From assembly GCA_934130975.1 (NCBI GenBank), contig CAKOYU010000011.1:1-61881 (forward strand): a stretch of DNA of 61,881 bases, written 5' to 3'. The notes under the pieces were generated by a model, which saw only the letters and a program-made list of their open reading frames with translations, did not search any database and was not told the DNA's origin. The first letter of the stretch is position 1. Each line of letters starts with the position of its first letter. Positions 9,769-17,276 of this stretch are shown here, one piece after another. The translations under genes and the position numbers were made by a program. Source of the stretch: an uncultured Clostridia bacterium. Its GTDB lineage: Bacteria; Bacillota; Clostridia; TANB77; CAG-508.

Positions 9769-9797
9769 AAGAAGCCTCTTGAAAAAAGGGGCTTCTT
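9769..9797. terminator. Bidirectional terminator between convergent genes
   Basis: AAGAAGCC pairs with GGCTTCTT. The stem lies between the vWA stop and the stop of the minus-strand 37-residue gene. On the minus strand it is followed by a T-rich run. Confidence 0.75.
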
Positions 9798-9814
9798 ATA
9801 TGTCTAAAGGACTA

Positions 9815-9928
9815 TTAGCAACATCCTCCTCTGTTACCACCACAGCAGCAGCAAATTAAAAGTATTAAGATGATTATCCAGCAGCAATCATCACCGAAAC
9901 CAAATCCACATCCTCTATTTTCTGGCAT
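9815..9928 (-). CDS. 37-residue Cys/Gly-rich small membrane protein
   Basis: Reading the minus strand from ATG at 9928 gives 37 residues: a short polar start (MPENRGCGFGFGDD), a hydrophobic core (CCWIIILILLICCCC) and a Gly/Cys tail (GGNRGGCC). AAAGGGGG sits eight bases before the ATG, a strong ribosome site, and the gene ends at a shared terminator. Nine cysteines in 37 residues and the single membrane-length core resemble the tiny Gly/Cys-rich YjcZ-type proteins made by spore-formers, but this is only a resemblance of composition. The function is not known. A spore-coat or membrane role is possible. Confidence 0.7.
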   Translation of the reverse strand: MPENRGCGFGFGDDCCWIIILILLICCCCGGNRGGCC

Positions 9929-10087
9929 ATTAAAACCCCCTTTCGCTATAACAATCTTAACTAAAGTAAATCTTTAGGATTTTCTTTTGATAATATATAA
10001 TATGGTTTTTAAGAAAATGTGTTACAAAAGTTATAAAAAGAGATTGTAATATCCTATAACCTTTTGACAACTTTTTAGGAAAAACAC

Positions 10088-10116
10088 TTGAATAAGAAAA
10101 AGAGAAATGATAAAAT
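10088..10116 (+). promoter_or_regulatory. Sigma-A type promoter for mutL-miaA
   Basis: TTGAAT at 10088-10093 and TAAAAT at 10111-10116 are 17 bases apart, 75 bases upstream of mutL. The rest of 9929-10190 holds the divergent leader of the small minus-strand gene and shows no other feature. Confidence 0.6.
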
Positions 10117-10191
10117 ACAAGAGTAACAAAAGAACATAAGGTAAAATTAGGTATATAGCTTAACTTTGCTCTTAGAGAGGATTGAATAAAA

Positions 10192-12624
10192 ATGGGAAAT
10201 ATAGTTTTATTAGATGATTTAACAATAAACAAAATAGCAGCAGGAGAGGTAATAGAAAGACCAGCATCAGTAATAAAAGAAATGATAGAAAACTCAATAG
10301 ATGCAGGAGCAAGCAATATAACAGTAGAAATAGAAAAAGGTGGAATATCATATATAAAAGTAACAGACAATGGAAAAGGAATATCAGCAGACGATTTAGA
10401 TTTAGCATTTGAGAGACATGCAACAAGCAAGATAAGATCAGCAGACGACCTAAACACAGTAACTTCAATGGGGTTCAGAGGAGAAGCATTAGCAAGTATT
10501 GCAGCAATTGCAAGAGTAGAACTAGTATCAAAAACAGCAGAACAACAAAATGGATATAAAGTAGTTATAGAAGGAGGAAACATACTAGATAAATCAGAAG
10601 CAGGATGTCCAACAGGAACTTCAATAACAGTAACAAATCTATTTTACAATACACCGGTAAGATATAAATTTCTGAAAAAGGACTTTACAGAAGCTGGATA
10701 TATAGAAGATGCAATAACAAGAGTAGCACTAGTGCATCCAGAAGTTGCTTTTAAATTGATAAGCTCAGGAAGAACAGTAATACAAACAAATGGAAATGGA
10801 GACTTAAAGACAGTAATATATAGTATATATGGCAAAGATGTTGCAAATGGAATAATAGATGCAGATTATACATATGAAGATATACATATAAGTGGGGTTG
10901 TTGGAAAACCAGAAATAGCACGTTCAAATAGAGCTTATCAAATGTTTTTTGTTAACAAAAGATTCATCAAAGACAAATCTTTATCATCAGCAGCGGAAAA
11001 AGCATATAAAGGAATGTTACCATTGGGTAAATTTAGTTTTTTAGTGTTAAATATAGAAATGAATCCAAGTAAAGTTGATGTAAATGTACATCCAGCAAAA
11101 TTAGAGGTAAGATTTGAAGAAGAAAATATAATATTTAAGGCAATTTATCATACAATAAAAGAAGCATTATTAAAAGCAGAATTGGTTGCAAATACTGAGC
11201 ATACAACAAGTGAAACAAGAGCAGAAAGCCAATTATTTAATAACCCAATAGTAAAAAATGAAATAAAGAAGGAACTAATAGCACCAATAAAAACAACAAC
11301 ATCTATACAATCAATACCAGCAAGAGAGACATCAATACAAACAACAAAACAAGCAATGCCACCAATAAAAGGCGAAACAATAGTAGAACAAATATTTAAT
11401 GCAAGAAAAATAGCAGAACAACAAGATAATGATATAACAGATTTTTCTGAGACATCTAAAGACGAACCTAAGATAGAGAAAACTCAAGTAACAACGTTAG
11501 ATAATTCGATGGAAACATCAGAAATAGAAAAAAGTCAAGAAGTCTTAAAAAAGTTACAAGAAATGAAGCAAAAGCTAATTCAAGAAACGCATGGAAATGT
11601 AGAAACTCCTGAAATCATTAAAAATGAAAAAATTATAGAAAATGAAAAGACTGAACTTGATGTTCTAGTAGATGAAAATAAGACTTTTCCGAAATCAGAA
11701 ATGAACGAAGTTCAAGAAAGTGAAAACCTTCAAGAATATCAAGCACCAGAAATAAGATATGAAGAAGAAGAGCCAATAGAAGTTGTAAAAGAACCAGAAG
11801 TTGAATACAAAATAGAACAAGAAAAGATAGAAAATCCAATAGAAGTACCAGAAACTAAAATAGAAACAGTAAAAGAAGAAACAAAAACAGAAAGTGGATA
11901 TTCAAAAGAATTTGAAGATATGTATCTAAAACTATTTGGAACTAAACCAATAGCTAAAAAACAAGAAGTAGTAGAAGAAAAACAAATGGATGATATAGCA
12001 ACATTAGGAAACACATCAGTATTTGACAATATAGAAGAATATCAAAAGCCAAACTATAAATTTATAGGCATAGTATTTAATACATATATAATAATAGAAA
12101 TAGACAAAGAAATGTATATAATAGATCAACATGCAGCACATGAAAGAATATTATACGAAAAAGTAAAAGAAAATTATTATAATGACGAACATAAAGATTC
12201 ACAATTAATGCTATTGCCAGATATAATAACACTTTCACACAAAGAAATGGAAATAGCAAAAGATAATATGCAGATGTTCAGAAAAGCTGGATTTATGATA
12301 GAAGAATTTGGCGAAAATACGATAAAATTAACAGGAGTACCAGAAGTTTGTATAGACTTAGAAACAAAAGAAATGTTTATGGAAACACTAGATGAAATTG
12401 ATTCAGTATCAAGAACTGCAAAACAAGAAATTGAAGAAAAATTCATAGCAACAATTGCTTGTAAGGCAGCTGTTAAAGCTAATATGGCATTAACAAAAGA
12501 AGAGGTGGACAGTTTGATGAATGAATTATTAGCATTGCCAAATCCATTTACATGTCCACATGGAAGACCAACAGCAATTAAAATGACAAAATATGATATT
12601 GAAAGAAAATTTGCAAGAAAATAA
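10192..12624 (+). CDS. mutL: DNA mismatch repair protein MutL
   Basis: MutL couples mismatch recognition by MutS to strand incision. The 810-residue protein has a GHKL ATPase domain with catalytic Glu33 (MIENSIDAGA), the DNGKGI lid motif near residue 59 and GFRGEAL at 94-100. A Glu/Lys-rich, low-complexity linker of about 260 residues follows. The C-terminal dimerisation and endonuclease domain has the metal motif DQHAAHERILYEK from residue 645 and CPHGRP at about 788, both typical of MutL proteins that nick DNA themselves. The linker is longer than in B. subtilis MutL. mutS is not adjacent; miaA follows after 21 bases, the usual order. Confidence 0.96.
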   Translation: MGNIVLLDDLTINKIAAGEVIERPASVIKEMIENSIDAGASNITVEIEKGGISYIKVTDNGKGISADDLDLAFERHATSKIRSADDLNTVTSMGFRGEALASIAAIARVELVSKTAEQQNGYKVVIEGGNILDKSEAGCPTGTSITVTNLFYNTPVRYKFLKKDFTEAGYIEDAITRVALVHPEVAFKLISSGRTVIQTNGNGDLKTVIYSIYGKDVANGIIDADYTYEDIHISGVVGKPEIARSNRAYQMFFVNKRFIKDKSLSSAAEKAYKGMLPLGKFSFLVLNIEMNPSKVDVNVHPAKLEVRFEEENIIFKAIYHTIKEALLKAELVANTEHTTSETRAESQLFNNPIVKNEIKKELIAPIKTTTSIQSIPARETSIQTTKQAMPPIKGETIVEQIFNARKIAEQQDNDITDFSETSKDEPKIEKTQVTTLDNSMETSEIEKSQEVLKKLQEMKQKLIQETHGNVETPEIIKNEKIIENEKTELDVLVDENKTFPKSEMNEVQESENLQEYQAPEIRYEEEEPIEVVKEPEVEYKIEQEKIENPIEVPETKIETVKEETKTESGYSKEFEDMYLKLFGTKPIAKKQEVVEEKQMDDIATLGNTSVFDNIEEYQKPNYKFIGIVFNTYIIIEIDKEMYIIDQHAAHERILYEKVKENYYNDEHKDSQLMLLPDIITLSHKEMEIAKDNMQMFRKAGFMIEEFGENTIKLTGVPEVCIDLETKEMFMETLDEIDSVSRTAKQEIEEKFIATIACKAAVKANMALTKEEVDSLMNELLALPNPFTCPHGRPTAIKMTKYDIERKFARK

Positions 12625-12645
12625 AAAACATAAAAGGAGAACAAG

Positions 12646-13548
12646 ATGGACAAACCAAAAGTAATAGTGATTTGTGGACCAACAGCATCTGGAAAAACAG
12701 CATTATCAATAGAATTAGCAAAAAAAATAAATGGAGAAATAATTTCTAGTGATTCGATGCAAATATATAAATACATGGATATAGGAACAGCAAAAACAAC
12801 ACAAGAAGAAATGCAAGGAATAAAACATTATTTATTAGATTTTGTTGAACCAAGCCAAAGATATAGTGTAGCAGAATTCAAAAAAGATGCAGAAAAAACA
12901 ATAGAAGAAATATTACAAAAAGGAAAAACACCAATTATAGTTGGTGGGACAGGTTTGTATGTAGATAGTTTGATATATGGAATAGAGTATCAAACTATCG
13001 AATTTGACGAACAATACAGAAAACAACTAGAAGAAAGAGTAGAAAAAGAAGGATTGGAAACATTGTATAATGAAGCTAAAAAGATAGATCCACAGGCAAT
13101 AGAAAAAATAAGTGCAAATGATAAAAAAAGAATTTTAAGAATTCTAGAAATATATAAAGCAACTGGAAAAAATAAAACAGAACAAGAGTTAGAATCTAGA
13201 AAAAATGGAGTAAAATATGATTACAAAGTCTTTGCAATAAATATGGATAGAGAAAAACTTTACGAAAGAATAAACAAAAGAGTAGACATTATGATTGAAA
13301 ATGGATTAATTGAAGAAGTTGAAAAATTATTAGAAAAATACAAAGAATTTCCAACAGCAATGCAAGGACTAGGATACAAAGAAGTAGTTGAATATTTACA
13401 AGGAAAAGTATCTAAAGAAGAAATGATAGAAAATATAAAAAGAGAAACGAGAAGATATGCAAAAAGACAACTTACATGGTTTAGAAAAAATAAACAAACA
13501 ATATGGATAGAACCATGTGATATACAAAAGATTTTAAATGAAATATAA
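12646..13548 (+). CDS. miaA: tRNA dimethylallyltransferase
   Basis: MiaA adds a dimethylallyl group to A37 of tRNAs that read UNN codons. The 300-residue length is standard. The P-loop GPTASGKT is at residues 10-17 and is followed by SSDSMQIYKYMDIGTAKT, the tRNA and substrate loop of the family. An AAAAGGAG ribosome site precedes the ATG. It is co-transcribed with mutL, and its last codons overlap the beginning of the next gene. Confidence 0.96.
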   Translation: MDKPKVIVICGPTASGKTALSIELAKKINGEIISSDSMQIYKYMDIGTAKTTQEEMQGIKHYLLDFVEPSQRYSVAEFKKDAEKTIEEILQKGKTPIIVGGTGLYVDSLIYGIEYQTIEFDEQYRKQLEERVEKEGLETLYNEAKKIDPQAIEKISANDKKRILRILEIYKATGKNKTEQELESRKNGVKYDYKVFAINMDREKLYERINKRVDIMIENGLIEEVEKLLEKYKEFPTAMQGLGYKEVVEYLQGKVSKEEMIENIKRETRRYAKRQLTWFRKNKQTIWIEPCDIQKILNEI

Positions 13549-14773
13549 TTCATTTAAGAAAGGAGCAAAAGACTTGGGAAAAGGTCAAAAGATTGTAGCA
13601 GTATTATCAGGAATAATAATAATATCATATATAATATATGCAATATATTTGTTAATAGCTCATTCAACTGATACTTATATAATTACACAGGGGACCATCT
13701 CACAAGAAGATGATGGTGTTGGCTATATAATAAGAGATGAACAAGTAAAAAAAATTGACGACTATAAAAATGGTATTTATACAATTGCATCAGAAGGGCA
13801 AAGAGTTGCTATAAATGAACCAATATTTAGATATTATAGTGATACTGAAAAACAGATTACAGATCAAATAACAGAGATTGATTACAAAATACAAGACTTA
13901 TTAGAAAAAGATAAAAGTGTTACATCTGCAGATATAAAAGCTATAGAAAATCAAATTGAAAATAAAGTAGAAGATATAAATACATTAAATAATTATCAAG
14001 AAATAAGTGAATACAAGAAAAATATTGATACTTTAATAAGCAAAAAAATCAATTTTATAGGAGATGTTACTGAAAATAAAGAAGTAAAAAATCTAATAAA
14101 AGAAAGAAAGACGTTAGAAAGCAAATTGAAAAATGGCTCAGAATATCAAAGAGCACCTAAAAGTGGAATAGTTTCATATAGGGTTGATGGACTAGAAGAA
14201 AAGCTTACAACAGAAAATTTTGATATAATAAATGAAAAATACTTAGAAAGTTTAGGCTTAAAAACAGGACAAATAATATCTGCAAGTAACGAATCTGGAA
14301 AAGTTATTGATAATTTCAAATGTTATATTGCTATAACATTAAATTCAAAAGAAGCAATGCAAGCAAAAGTAAATGATAAAGTAAAAATAAGAATATCAAA
14401 TGACGAAGAAGATGCCAAAATCATTCAAATAAATGAAGAAAGTGGAAAAAGAACTATAATATTTGAAATGAATCAAATGTCAGAAAATTTAATAAATCAT
14501 AGAAAAATTGCAGTAGACGTTATTTGGTGGGATGTATCTGGACTAAAAGTTCCAAATCAAGCTTTGATAAAGGAAAATGAATTATATTATGTAATAAGAG
14601 ATAAAGCAGGTGTACAATCAAAAATACTTGTAAAGGTAAAGAAACAAACAGACAAATATGCTATAATAGAATCATATAAAAATAATGAACTTCAAGAATT
14701 AGGGCTAAGTACACAAGATATAAGGAATTATAAAAAAATAACAAACTATGATGAAATAATAGTAAACGAATAA
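13538..14773 (+). CDS. HlyD-like membrane adaptor protein
   Basis: This 411-residue protein has one N-terminal transmembrane segment (residues 20-43). Extracytoplasmic regions with barrel-sandwich character flank a coiled coil around residues 105-190. Such HlyD/RND-adaptor-like proteins of unknown role commonly lie just upstream of sepF in Clostridia, as here. Two starts are possible: the ATG at 13538 overlaps miaA by 11 bases and has no clear ribosome site, while a TTG at 13574 has AAAGGAG eight bases upstream. The TTG form would be 399 residues and looks better supported. A role in the division or elongation complex is suggested only by position. Confidence 0.7.
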   Translation: MKYNSFKKGAKDLGKGQKIVAVLSGIIIISYIIYAIYLLIAHSTDTYIITQGTISQEDDGVGYIIRDEQVKKIDDYKNGIYTIASEGQRVAINEPIFRYYSDTEKQITDQITEIDYKIQDLLEKDKSVTSADIKAIENQIENKVEDINTLNNYQEISEYKKNIDTLISKKINFIGDVTENKEVKNLIKERKTLESKLKNGSEYQRAPKSGIVSYRVDGLEEKLTTENFDIINEKYLESLGLKTGQIISASNESGKVIDNFKCYIAITLNSKEAMQAKVNDKVKIRISNDEEDAKIIQINEESGKRTIIFEMNQMSENLINHRKIAVDVIWWDVSGLKVPNQALIKENELYYVIRDKAGVQSKILVKVKKQTDKYAIIESYKNNELQELGLSTQDIRNYKKITNYDEIIVNE

Positions 14774-14826
14774 TATTACAATAATATTACAAAAATATTA
14801 AATTTTGATTACATTAATCAAAAGTA

Positions 14827-14855
14827 TTGACAAAATTCAAAAAAAGATAGATACT
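14827..14855 (+). promoter_or_regulatory. Likely promoter for sepF
   Basis: A perfect TTGACA at 14827-14832 is followed after 17 bases by GATACT at 14850-14855. A weak hairpin (TTTTGATT/AATCAAAA, 14803-14823) lies just upstream and may close the previous transcript. Confidence 0.5.
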
Positions 14856-14904
14856 TAATTGGAAAATTAGAATACGAAAGTGTAAAATATTAGGAGGTTA
14901 AAAA

Positions 14905-15390
14905 ATGGCAGGAGCTATAATGGACAAAGTATGGGGACTATTCGGAGGAGTAGACCAAGGAGAGACAGAAGAATACGATGATGAAGATGTTTATGAATAT
15001 GATGATAAAGCATCAAATTATGATAATGAAGAAGAAAAAGGATTTTTTGGAAAAAAAGGAAAAATTATTCCTATAAATGGACAAAATCAATCTGTAAAAA
15101 TGGTGATTTCTCAACCAACTACATTTGAACAATCAGAAGAAATATGTAGTTTATTAAAAGAAAAAAAATCAGTAATAGTAAATTTAGAATATGTTAATAA
15201 AGATGTCGCTAGAAGAATAGTTGACTTTATTAGTGGAGGAGTTTATGCTCTAGATGGACATATTCAAAAAATATCTAATTCAATATTTTTAATAGCACCA
15301 ATGAACTATGAAATAACAAATGAAATGGCAAGAGAAGAAATTAAAAGCAAATTATCTGTTTCTTGGTTAAAAAACAATAATATAAACTAA
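14905..15390 (+). CDS. sepF: Cell division protein SepF
   Basis: SepF binds the membrane and FtsZ and helps form the division septum. The 161-residue protein has an N-terminal amphipathic start followed by an acidic Glu/Asp/Tyr linker (residues 20-50). The SepF core fills residues 65-155, with KSVIVNLEYV and the conserved RRIVDFISGGVYALDG. A TAGGAGG ribosome site precedes it. divIVA follows after 32 bases, the order seen across Firmicutes. Confidence 0.93.
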   Translation: MAGAIMDKVWGLFGGVDQGETEEYDDEDVYEYDDKASNYDNEEEKGFFGKKGKIIPINGQNQSVKMVISQPTTFEQSEEICSLLKEKKSVIVNLEYVNKDVARRIVDFISGGVYALDGHIQKISNSIFLIAPMNYEITNEMAREEIKSKLSVSWLKNNNIN

Positions 15391-15422
15391 ATCTTTCAGA
15401 AGAAGAACGGAGGCTATCTAAT

Positions 15423-15911
15423 ATGATTACACCATTAGATATAGAAAATAAAAAATTTAGTAAACAAATGATGAATGGATACAATGTTGAAGAAGTTGAT
15501 GAGTTCTTAGATGAAATTATGCAAGATTATGAAAAAAATTATAAAGAGCTAGCTTCAACAAAGTCAAAAATTGATGAATTAGAAACAGCTTTACAACATT
15601 ATAAAAATATAGAGGCAACATTACAAAACACTTTAGTAATGGCACAATCAACAGCAGAAGAAGTGAAAAATGTTGCAAAGCAACAAGCAGAACAAATATT
15701 AGCAGAAGCAAAAAGTGAAGCAGAAGAATTAACAAAAAATTCTAAAGAAGGAGTAGCAAAAGCTTTAGAAGAAATAGAGCAACAAACTAAAATTAAAGAA
15801 CAACAATTTAATGAAGTTAAAAAACAATTTGATGTTTATAAAGCAAAAATGGAAGCTCTATTAATTTCTCAATCTGAAATAATAAAAGAAATAAATAAAG
15901 ATGAAGAATAA
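15423..15911 (+). CDS. divIVA: DivIVA-domain cell division/polarity protein
   Basis: This 162-residue protein starts with the DivIVA membrane-binding segment (MITPLDIENKKF) and the GYNVEEVDEFLDEI motif. A long coiled coil from residue 30 to the C-terminus follows. DivIVA proteins sense negative curvature at poles and septa. A CGGAGG site precedes the ATG. Position after sepF supports a septal role. It could be called a DivIVA paralogue rather than strict DivIVA. Confidence 0.88.
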   Translation: MITPLDIENKKFSKQMMNGYNVEEVDEFLDEIMQDYEKNYKELASTKSKIDELETALQHYKNIEATLQNTLVMAQSTAEEVKNVAKQQAEQILAEAKSEAEELTKNSKEGVAKALEEIEQQTKIKEQQFNEVKKQFDVYKAKMEALLISQSEIIKEINKDEE

Positions 15912-15914
15912 AAT

Positions 15915-15957
15915 AAAACAGGAAATCTTGAAATACAAAGGATTTTCTGTTTTTGTT
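15915..15957 (+). terminator. Terminator after divIVA
   Basis: AAAACAGGAAATC pairs with GATTTTCTGTTTT with one G-T wobble, and a run of T follows. Confidence 0.8.
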
Positions 15958-16013
15958 TTTGTATTACAATGTTACAGAAATATTAAAACTATATTACAAT
16001 TTAGTTAAAACAC

Positions 16014-16041
16014 TTGACAATATAGAAAAAAAGAATAAAAT
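16014..16041 (+). promoter_or_regulatory. Sigma-A type promoter for rsmD
   Basis: TTGACA at 16014-16019 and TAAAAT at 16036-16041 are 16 bases apart, upstream of rsmD and downstream of the divIVA terminator. Confidence 0.65.
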
Positions 16042-16076
16042 ATTAGTATAATAAAAGAAAGGCTGAATTTGGCACA

Positions 16077-16643
16077 ATGAGAATAATAAGTGGAAAAGCA
16101 AAAGGAACAAAACTATATACATTAGAAGGAACAAATACTAGACCTACATTAGACAGAGTAAAAGAATCTATATTTAATATAATGCAAGGAGAAATTCAAG
16201 ATGCAAGAGTATTAGATTTATTTTCAGGATGTGGCGCAATAGGGCTAGAATTCTTAAGCAGAGGAGCTGAAAAAGCAGTCCTATGTGACAAGTCAAAAGA
16301 CGCTATAGAAATAATAAAAAAGAATGTGCAAAAAACACATATGGAAGAAAGTGCACAAATATTAAATCTAGATTTTGAAGAATGTTTAGACAAAGTAAGA
16401 AATCAAAAATTTGATATAATATATTTAGATCCACCATATGCAACAAATTATATATTAAAATCAATTAAGAAAATAATAGGGAATGAAATTATAACAAACG
16501 AAAGTATTATAATACTAGAAACAGATGATGAAAAAAGAATATTAGAAGAAATTAAGAATACAGAAGTACACATTGTTGACAAAAGAAAATATGGAAGAGC
16601 AACAATAATATTTCTTAAATTAGGAACACCTAGAAAGGGGTAG
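16077..16643 (+). CDS. rsmD: 16S rRNA (guanine966-N2) methyltransferase
   Basis: RsmD methylates G966 of 16S rRNA during small-subunit assembly. The 188-residue protein opens with the family signature MRIISGKAKG and TRPTLDRVKESIF. It has the SAM-binding DLFSGCGAIGLE near residue 46 and the catalytic DPPY near 118. The usual partner coaD does not follow; a coiled-coil protein does, three bases downstream. Confidence 0.95.
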   Translation: MRIISGKAKGTKLYTLEGTNTRPTLDRVKESIFNIMQGEIQDARVLDLFSGCGAIGLEFLSRGAEKAVLCDKSKDAIEIIKKNVQKTHMEESAQILNLDFEECLDKVRNQKFDIIYLDPPYATNYILKSIKKIIGNEIITNESIIILETDDEKRILEEIKNTEVHIVDKRKYGRATIIFLKLGTPRKG

Positions 16644-16646
16644 AAG

Positions 16647-17150
16647 ATGGAAATCTTTACATTATTAGAATCATTAGAGGATATATTAGAAAATAGTAAA
16701 AACTTACCATTTACAAATAAAGGAATGGTAGATAAAGAAGAAATGCTAGAAATAATAAAAGAAATAAGAATAAAACTACCAGATGAACTAAAACAAGCTA
16801 AATGGGTAAAAGAAGAAAGACAAAGAATATTAGTTGAAGCTCAAAAAGAAGCTGATGGAATAGTAAAAGAAGCAGAAAATAGAATTATTTCTATGATTGA
16901 TGAGCACGAAATAACAAGAAAAGCATATGAACAAAAAGCAGAAATTATAGAAACAGCAAATCAAATGTCAAGAGAAATATCACAAGGAACAAAAGAATAT
17001 GCTAACAATTTACTTGACTCAACAGAAAAAGTATTAACAGATACATTAGCTAATTTAGAAAAGAATCTTAGTCAGGCAGTTAATTTAATGGAAATATCAT
17101 TAGAAGATACAATAAAAACTATACAAAATAGTAAAAAGGAACTTCAATAA
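16647..17150 (+). CDS. Coiled-coil protein of the rsmD neighbourhood
   Basis: This 167-residue protein is mostly helical. A Lys/Glu/Ala-rich coiled coil spans residues 45-120 (AQKEADGIVKEAENRII) and resembles the b subunit of ATP synthase in composition; such proteins are often labelled ATPase in Clostridia. There is no membrane segment and no nucleotide-binding motif. It starts three bases after rsmD, so the two are translated together. The function is unknown. Confidence 0.75.
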   Translation: MEIFTLLESLEDILENSKNLPFTNKGMVDKEEMLEIIKEIRIKLPDELKQAKWVKEERQRILVEAQKEADGIVKEAENRIISMIDEHEITRKAYEQKAEIIETANQMSREISQGTKEYANNLLDSTEKVLTDTLANLEKNLSQAVNLMEISLEDTIKTIQNSKKELQ

Positions 17151-17156
17151 AAAATT

Positions 17157-17197
17157 GGGGGCACGCCTTTCAAGATATCGAAGGGAGTGTCCCTTTT
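17157..17197 (+). terminator. Terminator-like hairpin before ftsK
   Basis: GGGGCACGCCTTT (17158-17170) pairs with AAGGGAGTGTCCC (17181-17193) with one mismatch and two G-T wobbles. TTTT follows. The stem is GC-rich for this genome. Confidence 0.7.
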
Positions 17198-17200
17198 AAC

Positions 17201-17264
17201 TGAACAAAACAGAACCGGTCCCAAATGTGCAGTGAGCAAAACAGAACCGGTCCATAATGTGCAG
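17201..17264 (+). repeat. ACCGGT repeat locus 1 (two 32-bp units)
   Basis: Two tandem 32-bp units start at 17201 and 17233, each with the core AACCGGTCC. The second carries CATAATG in place of CCAAATG. The array ends directly against the ftsK Shine-Dalgarno AGAAAGGGG. Confidence 0.9.
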
Positions 17265-17276
17265 AAAGGGGCAAAA

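Noticed and set aside
17201..17264. CRISPR array reading of the 32-bp tandem units
   Set aside because: Units are directly adjacent with no spacers, at most three copies per locus, and there are no cas genes.
17187..17276. Upstream start for FtsK at 17187 (also 59020 for Dxs and 49639 for SpoIVFB)
   Set aside because: These starts lie in or before the repeat arrays and precede the good ribosome sites; the added residues are repeat translation.
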